Of a stretch of 64,000 nt of DNA, positions 48,201 through 58,337 are shown piece by piece. Position numbers and translations under genes: made by a program. Below the pieces are notes generated by a model. The model ran no database searches. It worked only from the letters and a program-made list of their open reading frames with translations, and was not told the DNA's origin. Position 1 is the first letter of the stretch, and each line of letters starts with the position of its first letter. Origin of the DNA: Micrasema longulum (Eukaryota > Arthropoda > Insecta > Trichoptera > Brachycentridae); assembly GCA_022494885.1 (NCBI GenBank), contig JAGVSM010003752.1, positions 1-64,000 of the forward strand. Reading direction: 5' to 3'.

Positions 48201-51200
48201 ATTTTCTGTACTAAACTATTATTAATTTAATTTTGAATTCCTACAGTTAATAAACAATATACCGATATATTGATCTAAAATGAACTGATTAAACTATGAA
48301 TCCATAGATCAAAGGTCCTCTTGTCAGTCAATGTACTTATTCCGGATTTATCAAATACGTATCCAGTGATATGATTGTGACGCATTTGATAAGTTTTAGT
48401 CATTGGCATTAGTAATATTTTACAACATACACTATGATCAAAAAGTTCCAGGAATTGGTAAATAAAAGTGGTTTTGTTAATTTTCCGGTATATTTATTTT
48501 ATCGCCTACAAAATAGCATCCATCTGAGAATGGCTTTCAATTCCTTCGTTGCATTTTCTTTTATTTCATTTATGCTGAAAAATCTCTTTCCATGAAGCGG
48601 TAATTTAAGTTTTGAGAATAGCAAAGAGTCACAGGGTGCCACATCTGGAGAGTACAGTGCTCGTTGGATGATATTAACTGCGGATTTGGTCAAATAGTCG
48701 GCCGCAATGCGTGCTTTGTGAGAGGGAGCGTTATCATGGTGCAAAATTCAAGAGTTGTTTTTCTATAATTCATGCATGCATGATTTCCTAAAGTTTTTTG
48801 ACATTATCATCGGTTGTCGATGTCGAAAGGCGTCCACTTGGAGGTGCATCTTAAACTTCTTTTGCGCCTTTTTGGAATGCCGAATACCACTAATGGCGCT
48901 CACGTTTGACAAAAGTGTCGGGGAAAGGTCTACCAAGGTGAAAAAGTAATATTTTTTCAAATTGTTAGCGTCACTTAAAATATAAATTCCCGGAACTTTT
49001 TGTCATAGTGTACATTTCATGTTGATCAGAATTGAGTTTTATATAGAATTAACAACAATATTCAAGGTATCTCTTAAAGTGTTTGATAAAAACAATTTGT
49101 TTTAGTAAAAAAGTTCAGTGGTTTTAAAAAAAACAACTTATTTGCTATATCAAACTAAGCCAAAATTAAAAATAATAATTTATGTACCGTATTATCATCG
49201 CTACAATTATTTAACTCATTCGCCCCGGTGCTCACATGTCATAACATATGATGTAAGTAATTTATTATCAAAAATGTTTGTAGCTTTAGTATTTTTCAAG
49301 TGTTGAGTCTATATATTCACAGTCACTAACAAAATAAGTGTAAAAACTAATAAATAAAATATGCAAAAGAATGTTTAAACTAAAAAAATTTGGTCCGCAT
49401 AATACTTACTTGGAAAAATATTAAATATATATATATATATATATAATGCGATGCTTCCTCGGTACCTACTTTAGTTTTAAGAGTACAAATGTATATAAAA
49501 AGTAAAACATTGGATACATAAATATGAATTTTTCACTCACATCAGCTTTTTCATATGCTTCTTGATTAGCTTCTTTAAGACACTTTTTCTTGAAGATTTC
49601 CTGAGCTTCTTGAGCAGTTGGAAGGTCAGTGGGGTTAATTCCTGTCTTGGACTGAAGAGAATTCTGAAGTTCTTGAAGGTCATCCTCAGTACTTTGAGCC
49701 AGAGCCGATACTGTAATACAAACATTTACAGGGAAGATTGTAGATTATTTAAATATTTTGAGAACGGTTGTGGTCCTGTAGTAGTGTTGCTGACTCTGGA
49801 TAAGGAAGTCCGAGGTCAAACCTTGTTCTACTACAACATGTTTCCCATTTTTCTAACACAGGTATTTATTTATATGGCTCACAAAAATGGTTAATAATAT
49901 TTTGATGTTTCATTAAAAACAAGTTTTTTTTTAATCTGAGGTAATTTACCATATTTTTGCTCACCTCAATGGTTAGGCTAAGGAGGTAGCTAACTAAGAT
50001 TATTATTACTACTATCACACCACTTCACGATAGGGTGTAGGCAGAGAGAATAGAACACCACATGCATTTATTTTGACACAGAATCCCAGCTTCTTTCACA
50101 TTCATGTATCTTGTCATATATGTCCTTCTTCTTTCGTCTATTGACTTTTTACATGTAGTTTTAAGAAAGCTTTAGGATTTTCTGAATATCCTATAAATTA
50201 AGATAAACCTTTAGATTAAGGGTAGTATTATTAGAGATGAGCCTGCAAATGGGTGTTTGTGTTGAATTGATATATTATACCTATGTACATAATTTGATCA
50301 GGCGGGTATATCACCCTACCTACCCTAACTGTTCAGTTTGAGAAAATTAAAAAAAAAAAAGAACTTTTAAACAACAAAAAAAATGCAACTAAAATTATTG
50401 GGGGATTTTCTTTCATTATTCAATCCGGCTAAGTTAAATGGCTAAGTTCACATTCCTGAATATTAATTAGTCTACCACTTTCAGAGTGATCAACCCACTA
50501 TTGAGACAAGTAATAAATAATTAAAATTGTAATTGAAATAACTTTGTAATAAAATTGTATTGGTGTAATTGTATAGTTGAAATTGGTGCATATACACCTA
50601 TTATATCATTAAACAACAATTATTGTTAGTATAAAAGGAAACATTGTTAATATTTAAGTTAGTTTGATAATGTCCTAACAAGATGAAACGCGTCATATAC
50701 ATATATTTTGAAAAATTAAAGGAGAATTCAATCCAATAAAAGTGTTTTATTTTAGATACTTGACCAAATTTTAAAATGGAATTCTACCAATTATCTGCAT
50801 ACACAATAAATAATGAATACTTAAATGTGTTACTAAATAATGTTATTTTTTATCACACATTAATACTTTTGCGTGATATAAATAATACATACCAATTTTT
50901 GTATGCTTACATTACTTAACAATTTATAATGCACTTATTTGTGGAAAGACTTAAAATAAAAATGAAATAAATTATGACCTATACATATAAAAGGCAATTT
51001 TCATAAGTGTGTCATCGATAGACTGAATAACTACTGGACTGATACGTGATGACGAGCGGTTTTCAGCGAAATGTAGATTTTTGCCATGAGCATATTTATG
51101 GCTCTTATAATATCTTCAATTTATTAAGTTAAAAAAAAGTTAGGACCATAAATGTTTTTTTCATCGTTCACCAGGGCTGCATTCACCAAGAATGCATACA

Positions 51201-52962
51201 CAAAAATATTGGAAAAATGTTATTTTGTATATAGAAAAAAAGTATTTTTAAATATTTACAAATAACATTCGCTTTTTATATTTAGATCATAATTTTAGAG
51301 GTTTCTATGGTTACATAAAGGCATTATGAAGTAAGTTTTTGTAAGTATACCTAATAATGTTTAATCTTAAGAGAAAACGCGGTCCGACTTTTCTTCATGC
51401 AAACGTATTCCGTATTTTCTCTCTGGATTATAGCACTAGAGCAGTGATTTTTTAACACACTATAGATATTTAGCAACGGTGTGTCGCTATTGTTTCGTTT
51501 TTAAAAAAATAGTTAATTATGGTAACTAGAACCATCCAAAAACCCGTAAAAAAGGACAGTTTTATCTGCTGTCTTCAGGCACACGATATACAAATATAAC
51601 TATTTTAGAAAATGCAGAAATTATTATTCTGATACTCTGTCTAAAAAAAATAACAAAATCGGTTCAGTTTTGAGGTGCGGAAAATGGGTCAGAAAAATGA
51701 CAATTTTGTCTATTCTAACAAAAGGTCTGACATCCAGTTGTCTTTTTCGCACAGTATTAGGGAGGCATCTGCAAGACAGTGACAGGAAAAAATATTTGAA
51801 TACCTATTTATCAAAATTCTCTTTCCTCAAAATCGAAGCACAAAAATAATATTTTAATATACGAGTATGTACTCAAATCTAGCAATAGCAAAGTATTGCT
51901 GGGTTCGGCTCGTAATAAAATAAAATATAATACAAACAGAGAAGGAACACTCTAAATAAATATAAACAACATAGGAAAATAGGTTGAAATTGAAGAATAT
52001 TTATTAATAAAAGAGATGAAATGGACATCCGGATAGCAGCTGAATATCAGGCGGGAAATTTAACTGCGAAACCCTACTAAATTGATTTTTTGATATCGAC
52101 CGTGTTTGAGAAAAAGGAAGTAACCCTTATTATTTAGAAAACTGACGTGTTTTCATTAAACCCCCTGGAAAAATAATTTGACCGGCAGACAAAAAATGTT
52201 TAGCAAAAATTACGTTTTAATTAAAAACATATTTGTGTGAAAAAAATAAAGTGCAAGAGGTAACTAACCAATAATACTATGAGATAAATTAGAGTACAGG
52301 GGTTGTTTTATTAGAAAATGATCCGGTATCTAGCTGAGTCATTATCCGTTTCATCACTAATTTATAATGAGGAAGAGGTGTTTTTTCTCTTTCATATAAT
52401 AACCCTTACAATAACAAGTACAAGCGTGCCCATAATACGGTCTCAGTGCACACAAACACTACCCTCAGTCCTCCTGTTTTTAAGTAAATATGGTTGCGTT
52501 TACTATATTTCAGCCCCGAAAGATATGTTCCGTAGTTGGTGGTGCACTACAATGGAATTAACAGTGTGTGGAATTAATGGCGAATTAATTTTTAGTTAAG
52601 AAATAGTTCATAAAATACAAAAATCTTCTTCCTTGAAGGATTAAAAAAGCATCTGCAATATAAAGAACCTTTCTTCTAAAAGGTTTTGTTTGTTGTTGAC
52701 ATACAGTCTGATTGGGAAAGGGATTCATTAGAATAATTAATTGATAGGATTATTTAGTATTTTAGTTAGGACCCACTAAATATAAACTCCAGCAAAAGCA
52801 GTTATAGTTAAATATATTATTTGGATAAACCATGCCATAAAAAATTTAAAGAATGGCTGAGAAAAATATATAATAATAATAAACCGAAATAGAAAGGTCA
52901 ATTAAAAAAATTGACTTACCTGTTAGTACATAAGTTAGGAAATAAATTGCCTTAAAAATCAT
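39271..52962 (-). CDS. Secreted 27 kDa haemolymph glycoprotein-like protein (DUF1397 type)
   Basis: Minus-strand exons 52962-52920, 49710-49541, 41659-41547, 40824-40661 and 39578-39271 join in phase to 265 residues. The start gives a signal peptide ('MIFKAIYFLTYVLTVSALA', cleavage probably before QSTEDD). The mature part is Cys-rich, with N-glycosylation sequons NFT, NIT and NTT. Family landmarks are 'FKKYCRKSPQLKECVSNF', 'CFKEGDRIALFIAEGGPEC', 'CIVLELEKCDEPTPSNI' and 'SLFKFIRQVTPC'. Related insect proteins circulate in haemolymph; their function is not established. The last few residues are uncertain. The exon may read through to the stop at 39271, or splice from 39304 to a terminal exon near 35.8 kb (262 residues). 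Introns 1 and 2 (3.2 and 7.9 kb) are full of mobile elements. Confidence 0.85.
39932..40195 (+). mobile_element. tRNA-derived SINE, family B, in glycoprotein intron 4
   Basis: Head GGCCTCGTGGTGTAATGGTC (A box), B box GGGTTCGATTCCC near 39985. A body of about 170 bp contains 'GGGACTGGTACCTGAAGCGT' and 'CACTGCGATTGGTGTACC' and ends 'GGAATGATGATGACGGG'. The acceptor arms do not pair, so it is not a tRNA gene. It abuts a reverse-oriented LINE fragment directly. Confidence 0.75.
40196..40440 (-). mobile_element. LINE C-terminal fragment
   Basis: The minus frame reads 'KRTKLMMLYIAFILPHFVFG' and 'LIIWSQCSSKQIQELVRR', the 'TK..LY...I.P...YG...W' motif near the C-terminus of LINE reverse transcriptases. 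It is truncated on both sides. Confidence 0.6.
41232..41485. mobile_element. MITE with 32 bp near-perfect terminal inverted repeats, glycoprotein intron 3/2 boundary region
   Basis: Both ends read CGGTAGTCAGATGGCAGAAG followed by GGACCATCTGTA. The interior of 190 bp contains a second weaker inversion ('AAACTAAAATATTTTAGTTT' at about 41388). ATATA flanks both sides, but the flanks are AT repeats, so the duplication length is unsure. It lies in the intron between 40825 and 41546, close to the exon at 41547-41659. Confidence 0.85.
42310..42440 (-). mobile_element. LINE 3' fragment, same family as 4.4-4.7 kb
   Basis: 'CATTACGCCGTTTCCCCGTT', a 'GTCTACCC' word and 'TTGTCGCCATGTCTTCTTCA' with 'CATCAATATTCGCATCATAA' are the reverse of the 3' end seen at 4540-4770. 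Only about 130 bp remain. Confidence 0.6.
43200..43232 (+). repeat. (TGATGTGC)n microsatellite
   Basis: About four uninterrupted copies of the 8-base unit. Located in glycoprotein intron 2. Confidence 0.9.
43318..44340 (-). mobile_element. 5'-truncated LINE (Jockey/CR1-like), glycoprotein intron 2
   Basis: The 153-residue frame at 44225-43764 reads 'MGIVFDEKLTFIPHIDTITN', 'VLFTALVRSHLEFNSTIWSP' and 'LERVQRKFLRFINYKLN'. These follow the post-palm LINE motifs. Another 100 bp upstream encodes 'INDLG'-like sequence. The 3' UTR runs to 43318 and ends 'GCCCGTAGGGCGTGTAAATT' with an (AATA)n tail. It is collinear with the 16.2-16.9 kb element but diverged. Confidence 0.8.
44430..45300 (-). mobile_element. 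Decayed LINE, glycoprotein intron 2
   Basis: The minus strand at 45268-44945 reads 'NEQRIKKVDSFKYLGVRITE', then 'RLGNARATFNMM', an RT C-terminal region. The left part shares blocks with 17570-18235 in the same relative order, so both are one family. The plus-strand frame across 44448-44723 is a by-product. Confidence 0.6.
46685..46979. mobile_element. MITE family M2, copy 2
   Basis: Left end 'GGAAAGCCCCTAAGTGATAT' then GTAGCAGCTTTACAG; right end in reverse 'GGAAAGAAAAAAATACTAAA' then CGATATGTAGCTAACTTTACA. Same end pattern and size as 36184-36504. A short inverted piece 'TTGTACTGAAGTGCGTGTTG' lies in the middle. No coding capacity. Confidence 0.65.
47031..47205 (+). mobile_element. tRNA-derived SINE, family A copy 2
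   Basis: Same head, body and tail as 5589-5765: 'GCGGCCTCTGTGATGTAGTT', B box GGATCAATTCCC, 'AATTCACCACTGTAATTGGG' and 'CCTGGCCTGTTGTGATGC' plus an A run. The B box carries changes that should weaken pol III transcription. Confidence 0.85.
48428..49013 (-). mobile_element. Internally deleted mariner element with intact inverted repeats
   Basis: TA target dinucleotides flank ends that read CACTATGATCAAAAAGTTCC (left) and CACTATGACAAAAAGTTCCG (right, reversed). On the minus strand 'HHDNAPSHKARIAADYL' holds the second catalytic Asp of mariner transposases, followed by 'SPDVAPCDSLLF'. The N-terminal half is missing. The sequence right of 48750 contains a frame common in mariner-derived repeats. 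Confidence 0.85.
49428..49446. repeat. (TA)n microsatellite
   Basis: About nine TA dinucleotides, 95 bp from the end of glycoprotein exon 2. Confidence 0.8.
50440..50760 (+). mobile_element. Possible Penelope-like element 3' end, glycoprotein intron 1
   Basis: 'TTGATAATGTCCTAACAAGA' then TGAAACGCGTCATATA resembles the conserved 3' region of Penelope-like elements (TGATGATGxCxxxxGxxGAAACGCGT). No coding part is visible. Confidence 0.4.
51378..51850. mobile_element. Interspersed repeat family R1, uninterrupted copy, glycoprotein intron 1
   Basis: Collinear with 28899-29480 minus the foldback insertion. The segment 'GATATACAAATATAACTATT' at about 51585 is the empty site. No open frame or terminal repeat is visible, so the class is unknown. 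Confidence 0.7.
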
Positions 52963-54842
52963 TATGTTGAAAGTATTTTAGAAACGCCACTAAATAAAAA
53001 TTAACAAGTCGTAAGCTGAACACGATTGATAAAACTTCCTATCTTAGTCGGTCAAAGACCAGAGACCTTTGATTTTAGTACGGAAAGAAAAAAAAAGAAC
53101 GATGTAAATTTACAGAATAGTGGTGCAGACTCGGTCTCTGAGACGAACTAAAAACTTAAGGAAAAAAACTCAAACTCTTGACTGCACTAATAAATAGACA
53201 AATAAATGTTAGAAGAAAACGAATATGACTAATAACGAGAAACTTCAAAATGACATTTCGGCTTGTATCGCTCGCAACCAAATACGACAAGAGCAGTAAC
53301 CCGAACGAAGAACGGACTGAACTAAGCAATCTAAGCACAGGAACACAAACTATACCACCTGTACCACCACAGGAAAAGATTGGAACGAACTGAGCAAACT
53401 TAACGAAATTTTATGTTCCCTAAAAAAACAAATGCTACTAGCCGTCAGTACCTACCTCCTGGCAATTATGGGGGTTCGTCAGCTATTTTTCAAACATTTA
53501 TTTTACCTGCAGTACCACCTATCATAACTTCAAAGCGGATTGCAAAATTTAGCGAATATTCACTGTTTTTAGTTTCATAGGTGTCATGGTTGTATTCTTT
53601 TTATAAAAATGTTTTTTTTTCTCTAAACAAGGTGTGTTATGTAGTGAGAAAATCCAAACATCAAACTCAAACTAACATAACACATAACGCCCATAACCTG
53701 CAACCTACGAACTTATAACTCAGATAATAATATAAATATAAGTATTGTTTGCTTCTTATGTGTAGAAATACTACAAGAAAAACGACAAAAGTATATTTCG
53801 ACGTTTCTGAATGACGAGAAAGGTCGAAAAAAAAATGTGTTTCGCCACTAAACGGGACCCTAAAATACTTTCCAATCTTTATGTTTTCTTACGCGTGGTA
53901 AAAATATGTCCACCAACCAACGCCCGAAATCATGACTAGACAGTAAAAAAAAGAAAACAAACCATCACTCCGTTTTCCCGTAAAGTTAGACATAGTGGAT
54001 ATAATGTCATGTCACTCTGACTTTGCATACGCTTTACATTAATACTTATTTTATTTTTATTGTTGGCGTAAAGAAAATTGTACAATCAAATATTTTTTTA
54101 ATTAATTTTTGTACGTATTATGTTTCTATATTTACATTAGTATAAATTTGTAAAGAACCAGTCATATAAAACTTTCATACAAAATTGCCCTATTTTATTA
54201 ATCTTAAACCACCTTTGTTCAATTTATTCTGGATAAATAAAAATAAAATAAGTTATCAGAAAATATGTTTTTCGAAAAAAACTTGTAGAAAAACACGTTT
54301 TTATATAATAATTATCGCGTTCGCGCGATCACAGCTGCAGATTTATTCTGTAACGGTTTTATTTCATAAGTTCGTTAGTTTAATGACAAAAATGAATATC
54401 CATCTCATTCTAACGCAATCAAAACCATATTTCGCTCTCGTTCCCTCTCATCCGATAGGAATGAATTTACGAAATGAATTAGTTACAGCATAAGACCAGA
54501 TCCCTTTGACTTTTAAACTTTGATTGGTCATTGGTCTGAAAATCAAAAATATACTACCATTTTTCAGCTGTCCAAAATGAAAACAAAACAGCCAACATTA
54601 AAAAAAACATTTTTTCTCATTTAGAGGTTGATGTTGCGAAACTTTTTACTATGGCAAATAATTTTAAAAAATCGAGTTTTAAGTAAAATTTTATAAAAAA
54701 TTAGTGGGGACAGAGACACATGTAGTTTATAGTGGCACAATCAAGAACGTCCCATGCCTGTGAAATTGCCCCGACTCGCTGGAAAATCCACGTTGAGTCA
54801 GGGCACAAGCCCGGATGCTGAGAATGTTATTGATTTTGTGTA
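52963..54842. other. Upstream flank of the glycoprotein gene
   Basis: The minus-strand promoter should lie just above 52962, but I see no clear TATA box. 'CATCACTCCGTTTTCCCGTA' and 'CATGTCACTCTGACTTTGCA' (53960-54035) are a reversed LINE 3' scrap of the 4.7 kb family. A perfect 'TCGCG..CGCGA' word (54318-54329) is present. Nothing else is recognised. Confidence 0.45.
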
Positions 54843-55798
54843 TACGAGACATATCCAGAAAGTAAGAGTACTATTTGGCTCTCGAGCTGCAATTTTTTTT
54901 CCAAAAGTTGGCAACACTGATTGGTAGTGGGGGGGTTTCCTGAATACAACGAGCACCGGTGACCCTCGTTAGTCTTTAGCACCAAAACTTGCCTCGTAGT
55001 GATCGTTTCTGGGAAAGATGTCATTAAGAAATTCCGCCAAGTGCGAGGTGCGTGCTGTCATAAGATTCCTTACCGCGGAAGGAAAAACTTCAGCTGAAAT
55101 TTTTGCACGGATCAATGTGACTCTCCTATTCTCTATTGTGCCTGGTGATGAAACATGGGTGGCTCATTACACCCCTGAGACAAAAAGACAGTCATAACAG
55201 TGGCGGCACACTAGTTCCCCACCTGCCAAAAAATTGAAAACTTCAATTTCGGCCAAAAAATCATGGCATCCGTGTTTTAGGACCGAAGGGGTATAATTTT
55301 GATTAATTTTTTGCCCCAGGGAGAGACGATTACTGCAACATGATACTGTGAGATCATACAAAAGCTTAAAAACGGAATTCAAAACAAACGGAGGGGAATG
55401 TTGATAAAGGGAGGTAGGTGTGTTTGTTGCACGACAACGCCTGCCCGCACATGGCTAACGCCACCAAGACGCGTTTAAACTCGTTTGGTTTGGACATTTT
55501 GAACCACCCAACATACTCTTATGACTTATAACCTTTAGATTTTCATCGTTTCACTTTCCTGAAGACTCATATGGGTGGAAAAAAATTCTAACCGATGAGG
55601 AGGTGAAACAAGAGGTCTTGAAGTGGACGAAGGAGATGGCGGGAGAGTTCTATGATGATGGTATCAAAAAGCTTGTGCCATAACTTACAACCTGCATAGA
55701 ACGCGAAAAATAAGTCATCTATATACAAACAATATAATAACCGTATTTTTTTTTAAATACAAAAATTGAGTACTCTTACATTCTGGATATGTCTCGTA
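54843..55798 (+). mobile_element. Mariner element with transposase pseudogene
   Basis: TA-flanked inverted repeats of 27 bp, CGAGACATATCCAGAA(A/T)GTA plus AGAGTACT, bound 956 bp. The transposase start at 55018 gives 'MSLRNSAKCEVRAVIRFLTA', then jumps from the N-terminal helix to 'PGDETWVAHYTPETK', so a block is deleted. A stop follows, then frameshifted pieces 'LLHDNACPHMANATKTRL' (second Asp) and 'MMMVSKSLC'. It is inactive, but the intact ends could still be mobilised in trans. Confidence 0.9.
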
Positions 55799-55860
55799 CA
55801 ATCATTCAAAAAGAAAAAGAAGGAAAGGACTTTATTTTGAGATGACAATTATTATCATTA

Positions 55861-55882
55861 GTCATGAGTCACGACTCATGAC
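55861..55882. repeat. Perfect 10 bp palindrome
   Basis: GTCATGAGTC, AC, GACTCATGAC, about 60 bp right of the mariner. Both arms hold TGAGTCA-like AP-1 type words. No function inferred. Confidence 0.85.
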
Positions 55883-56032
55883 ATTTATTTATAAAGGGTG
55901 TTCTTTAAACCCTGTCACACCCGAAACCACGATGCTCAGTATGAGCAAGAAGACATATTGGCACATTAAAAAATATTTTTTTAAATAATACAATTTACAA
56001 AAATAAAATATCAAATAAAACAACTAAAACTA

Positions 56033-56127
56033 CTTCTGCAGGGGAGAAACGAGAAGGGGGAGGGGGAAGTTTGATACACTGTCAACCGCGTGGCCACGCC
56101 CCCCTCGCTTCTTCCCTGCAGAAGTCG
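56033..56127. repeat. Imperfect long hairpin bounded by CTTCTGCAGGG
   Basis: Left 'CTTCTGCAGGGGAGAAACGA' plus GAAGGGGGA; right in reverse 'CTTCTGCAGGGAAGAAGCGA' plus GGGGGGCG. Arms of about 28 bp enclose about 40 bp. Strikingly G/C-rich for this region; it may be the two ends of a collapsed element. Confidence 0.65.
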
Positions 56128-56164
56128 GCAACCATTTTTTTTTTAAATAAATAAAAAAACTAAC

Positions 56165-56700
56165 AAACCATTATGCCGTTTCCCCGTGGCTGTAGGCAGA
56201 GAGGATAGAATTCCAAAGAACTTTTTTTGCATACTGACCACACTTCCTCTAAATTCTTATCATGCACGCACGCTGATGGTTCCTAAATGTACATTTTCAA
56301 TTGATTGTTGCATTTGGTAATGCCATATATGTCTTTCTCGGTCTTCCTAGTTTTTTTGCATCCATCAACATTCGCATCGTAAATCCCTTTAGCCGTTCTT
56401 TCTCTGTCCATTCGCTCTACGTATCCAAACCAAAGCGGCACTTATTTCTTGATTTTGTTGAATCTCGTCATTTGTTCACCTATCATACATTGTTCTATCA
56501 CACATTCGCCTGAAAGATCGCATTTCGATGGCATTCAGCTTACTTTCATCCCCGTTTTTCCAATTTCTTACCTTACTCCTACACATCGATGTACCTACCC
56601 AACACTTGAAGGAGGGCCGATGGTATATCTTCGTATTCACTCGGGAGAATTTATCTTCAACTATACCGTCATGGTGAGGTATGACGTACTTAACTTCCCA
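56165..56700 (-). mobile_element. LINE 3' fragment, same family as 4.0-4.7 kb
   Basis: The minus strand encodes 'ESKLNAIEMRSFRRMCDR', the post-RT region. After more decay come the reversed '3-prime' blocks 'GTCTTTCTCGGTCTTCCTAG', 'CATCAACATTCGCATCGTAA' and 'CCATTCGCTCTACGTATCC'. The element ends at 56170 in 'CATTATGCCGTTTCCCCGTG'. Stops are frequent. Confidence 0.7.
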
Positions 56701-57874
56701 TTGTAATCGTGGCTCGGAATTATCTTTTTTGCACATACCATTTATCATACAAAGACATGTCGATTTTCTGCCATTGTTGACTGTAACTAAGTTTTTACCC
56801 AGCGCAGCGCAAAGACAGCTCTACACGTCGACCAATACGTTCACCAGTATGCGGGTGCACGTATTGGTAACAAAATCGCTACACTGCGCATAAAGTCGTT
56901 TCGTGCCTTTCAATACGGACTAATGTGTGGACGTGTCTCTGGTGCGTAAATCAAATGCGTCCAAAAAATACGTGGTTCAAATAATGGACGCAGGAATTGT
57001 TGCAGCCGCTATGTTTTTTAAATTTTATTTGTTTATTTAAACTTCGTGTAAAATAATATATGCACTTTGGCAGACTTACTGCTAAAAGAAATGAGTTATC
57101 TATTTCCAAAACTTGCCATCTCCCTATGGCGGCCATCATAAAAGTCAAGATAATGTTCAAGCGGGAGCTTTTTGCTTTAATTGTGATTTATTTAAATTTG
57201 AAGCAGTTTTGAAGTGGGTGCTTTTTATTAAAGAAGTCTATTTAAAATACGAAAGAGAAATATTTTTTATTTAATTTAGCATTGAACGCGGAGTAACGTG
57301 TATGCGCTATCTATTCTGCCGTTATAAGTAAAAAGGCAGTTATTTTCAAAAGTCGCATTTTGAGATAAGACACTTTTTACTATTTGTAAACTTCATGCAA
57401 ATTTAAAAAAAAAGTAAAAATAATCGTAAGTAAAAACACAGTATGCCAATTGTTTCTAAAACATAAAGCTTGTGTGTGTCATATCTACATTGAGTGTTTG
57501 CTTATGGATCTCTAAATACTGTTATTGATCGAAAAACTTAAAAAAAACATAATACCTACTGTTTTTCGTAGTGATTTTTTTAACTTCTCGTTTCTATGCA
57601 TCAAACGGTTTAAAAATGTTTGTAGAATTTTATATAACTCATATTTAACTCATTTTGTGAATTTTGACGAAAAAACTGTATTTTTGCCATAGAGAGCAGT
57701 ATTGGTTTAATTCGATTGTATGACGTCTGAGATGACGTGATGAAAACACATATCGACATGTCAGAAGATCAAAATTCGCAAAATTCCTCGGTAGGAAGGT
57801 ACATATAGTAGAAAAGTTAAATAATATACCGTCTCGGTATGTACCGATGGAGATAGCGTTTGCAATTGCGTCTT

Positions 57875-58121
57875 AGGGCCCCGATTACAATGGAAAGCTA
57901 ACAGAGTTATCTTCGAATGTCTATAAAGAAAAACCGATATTTGTGTACGAAAATGAGTATAATATTTGCATGAACATTTAAAGTATCTTCGCCGGTAACC
58001 TATAATTGATGTTTAGAAGAAAAAAAAGCATGCGTATTCTGCTTTTCATACAGAAAACTTAATTTTACGTTGTAGATAAAATTGAAGATAAATGTTAACT
58101 TCTTATTATAATCGGGGCCCT
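57875..58121. mobile_element. MITE with AGGGCCCCGATTA ends
   Basis: The left end AGGGCCCCGATTACAAT and reversed right end AGGGCCCCGATTATAAT agree, and weaker similarity continues to 'TTATCTTC'. 247 bp, no coding. It touches the next MITE without a spacer. Confidence 0.7.
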
Positions 58122-58337
58122 GGGCTGCTATTCCAAACGCTCTCACGACCGTAGAAAAAGACTTAAAATAATGTGTTTTCTACGCGTTCAGAATACCACC
58201 GCAGGAAGAAGCCTTTACACACTCGTGGGGTGCTATTCTGAACCACTCTCGATGCACGAGAAAACAGTTTTTCTCGTGTATTTTGTATGTAAATAAGCGA
58301 GATAATACGGCCGCGAGAGCGTTTATAATACCAGCCC
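58122..58337. mobile_element. MITE with GGGCTG(C/G)TATT ends
   Basis: Left 'GGGCTGCTATTCCAAACGCT' plus CTCACGACCGTA; reversed right 'GGGCTGGTATTATAAACGCT' plus CTCGCGGCCGTA. The interior has further copies of the end ('GGGGTGCTATTCTGAAC' near 58227, and its reverse near 58178), suggesting a nested or composite origin. Ends of the same kind occur at 60004 and 60457. Confidence 0.7.

Noticed and set aside
37480..54490. Shared 'GAACGAGAGCGAAATA' word at 37.5 and (reversed) 54.43 kb, with nearby 'AACTTACGAAA' words
   Set aside because: Too short and too interrupted to define a family by eye; could be a decayed MITE but not supported.
54185..54493. 102-residue plus-strand frame
   Set aside because: AT-driven hydrophobic translation without a motif or exon context.
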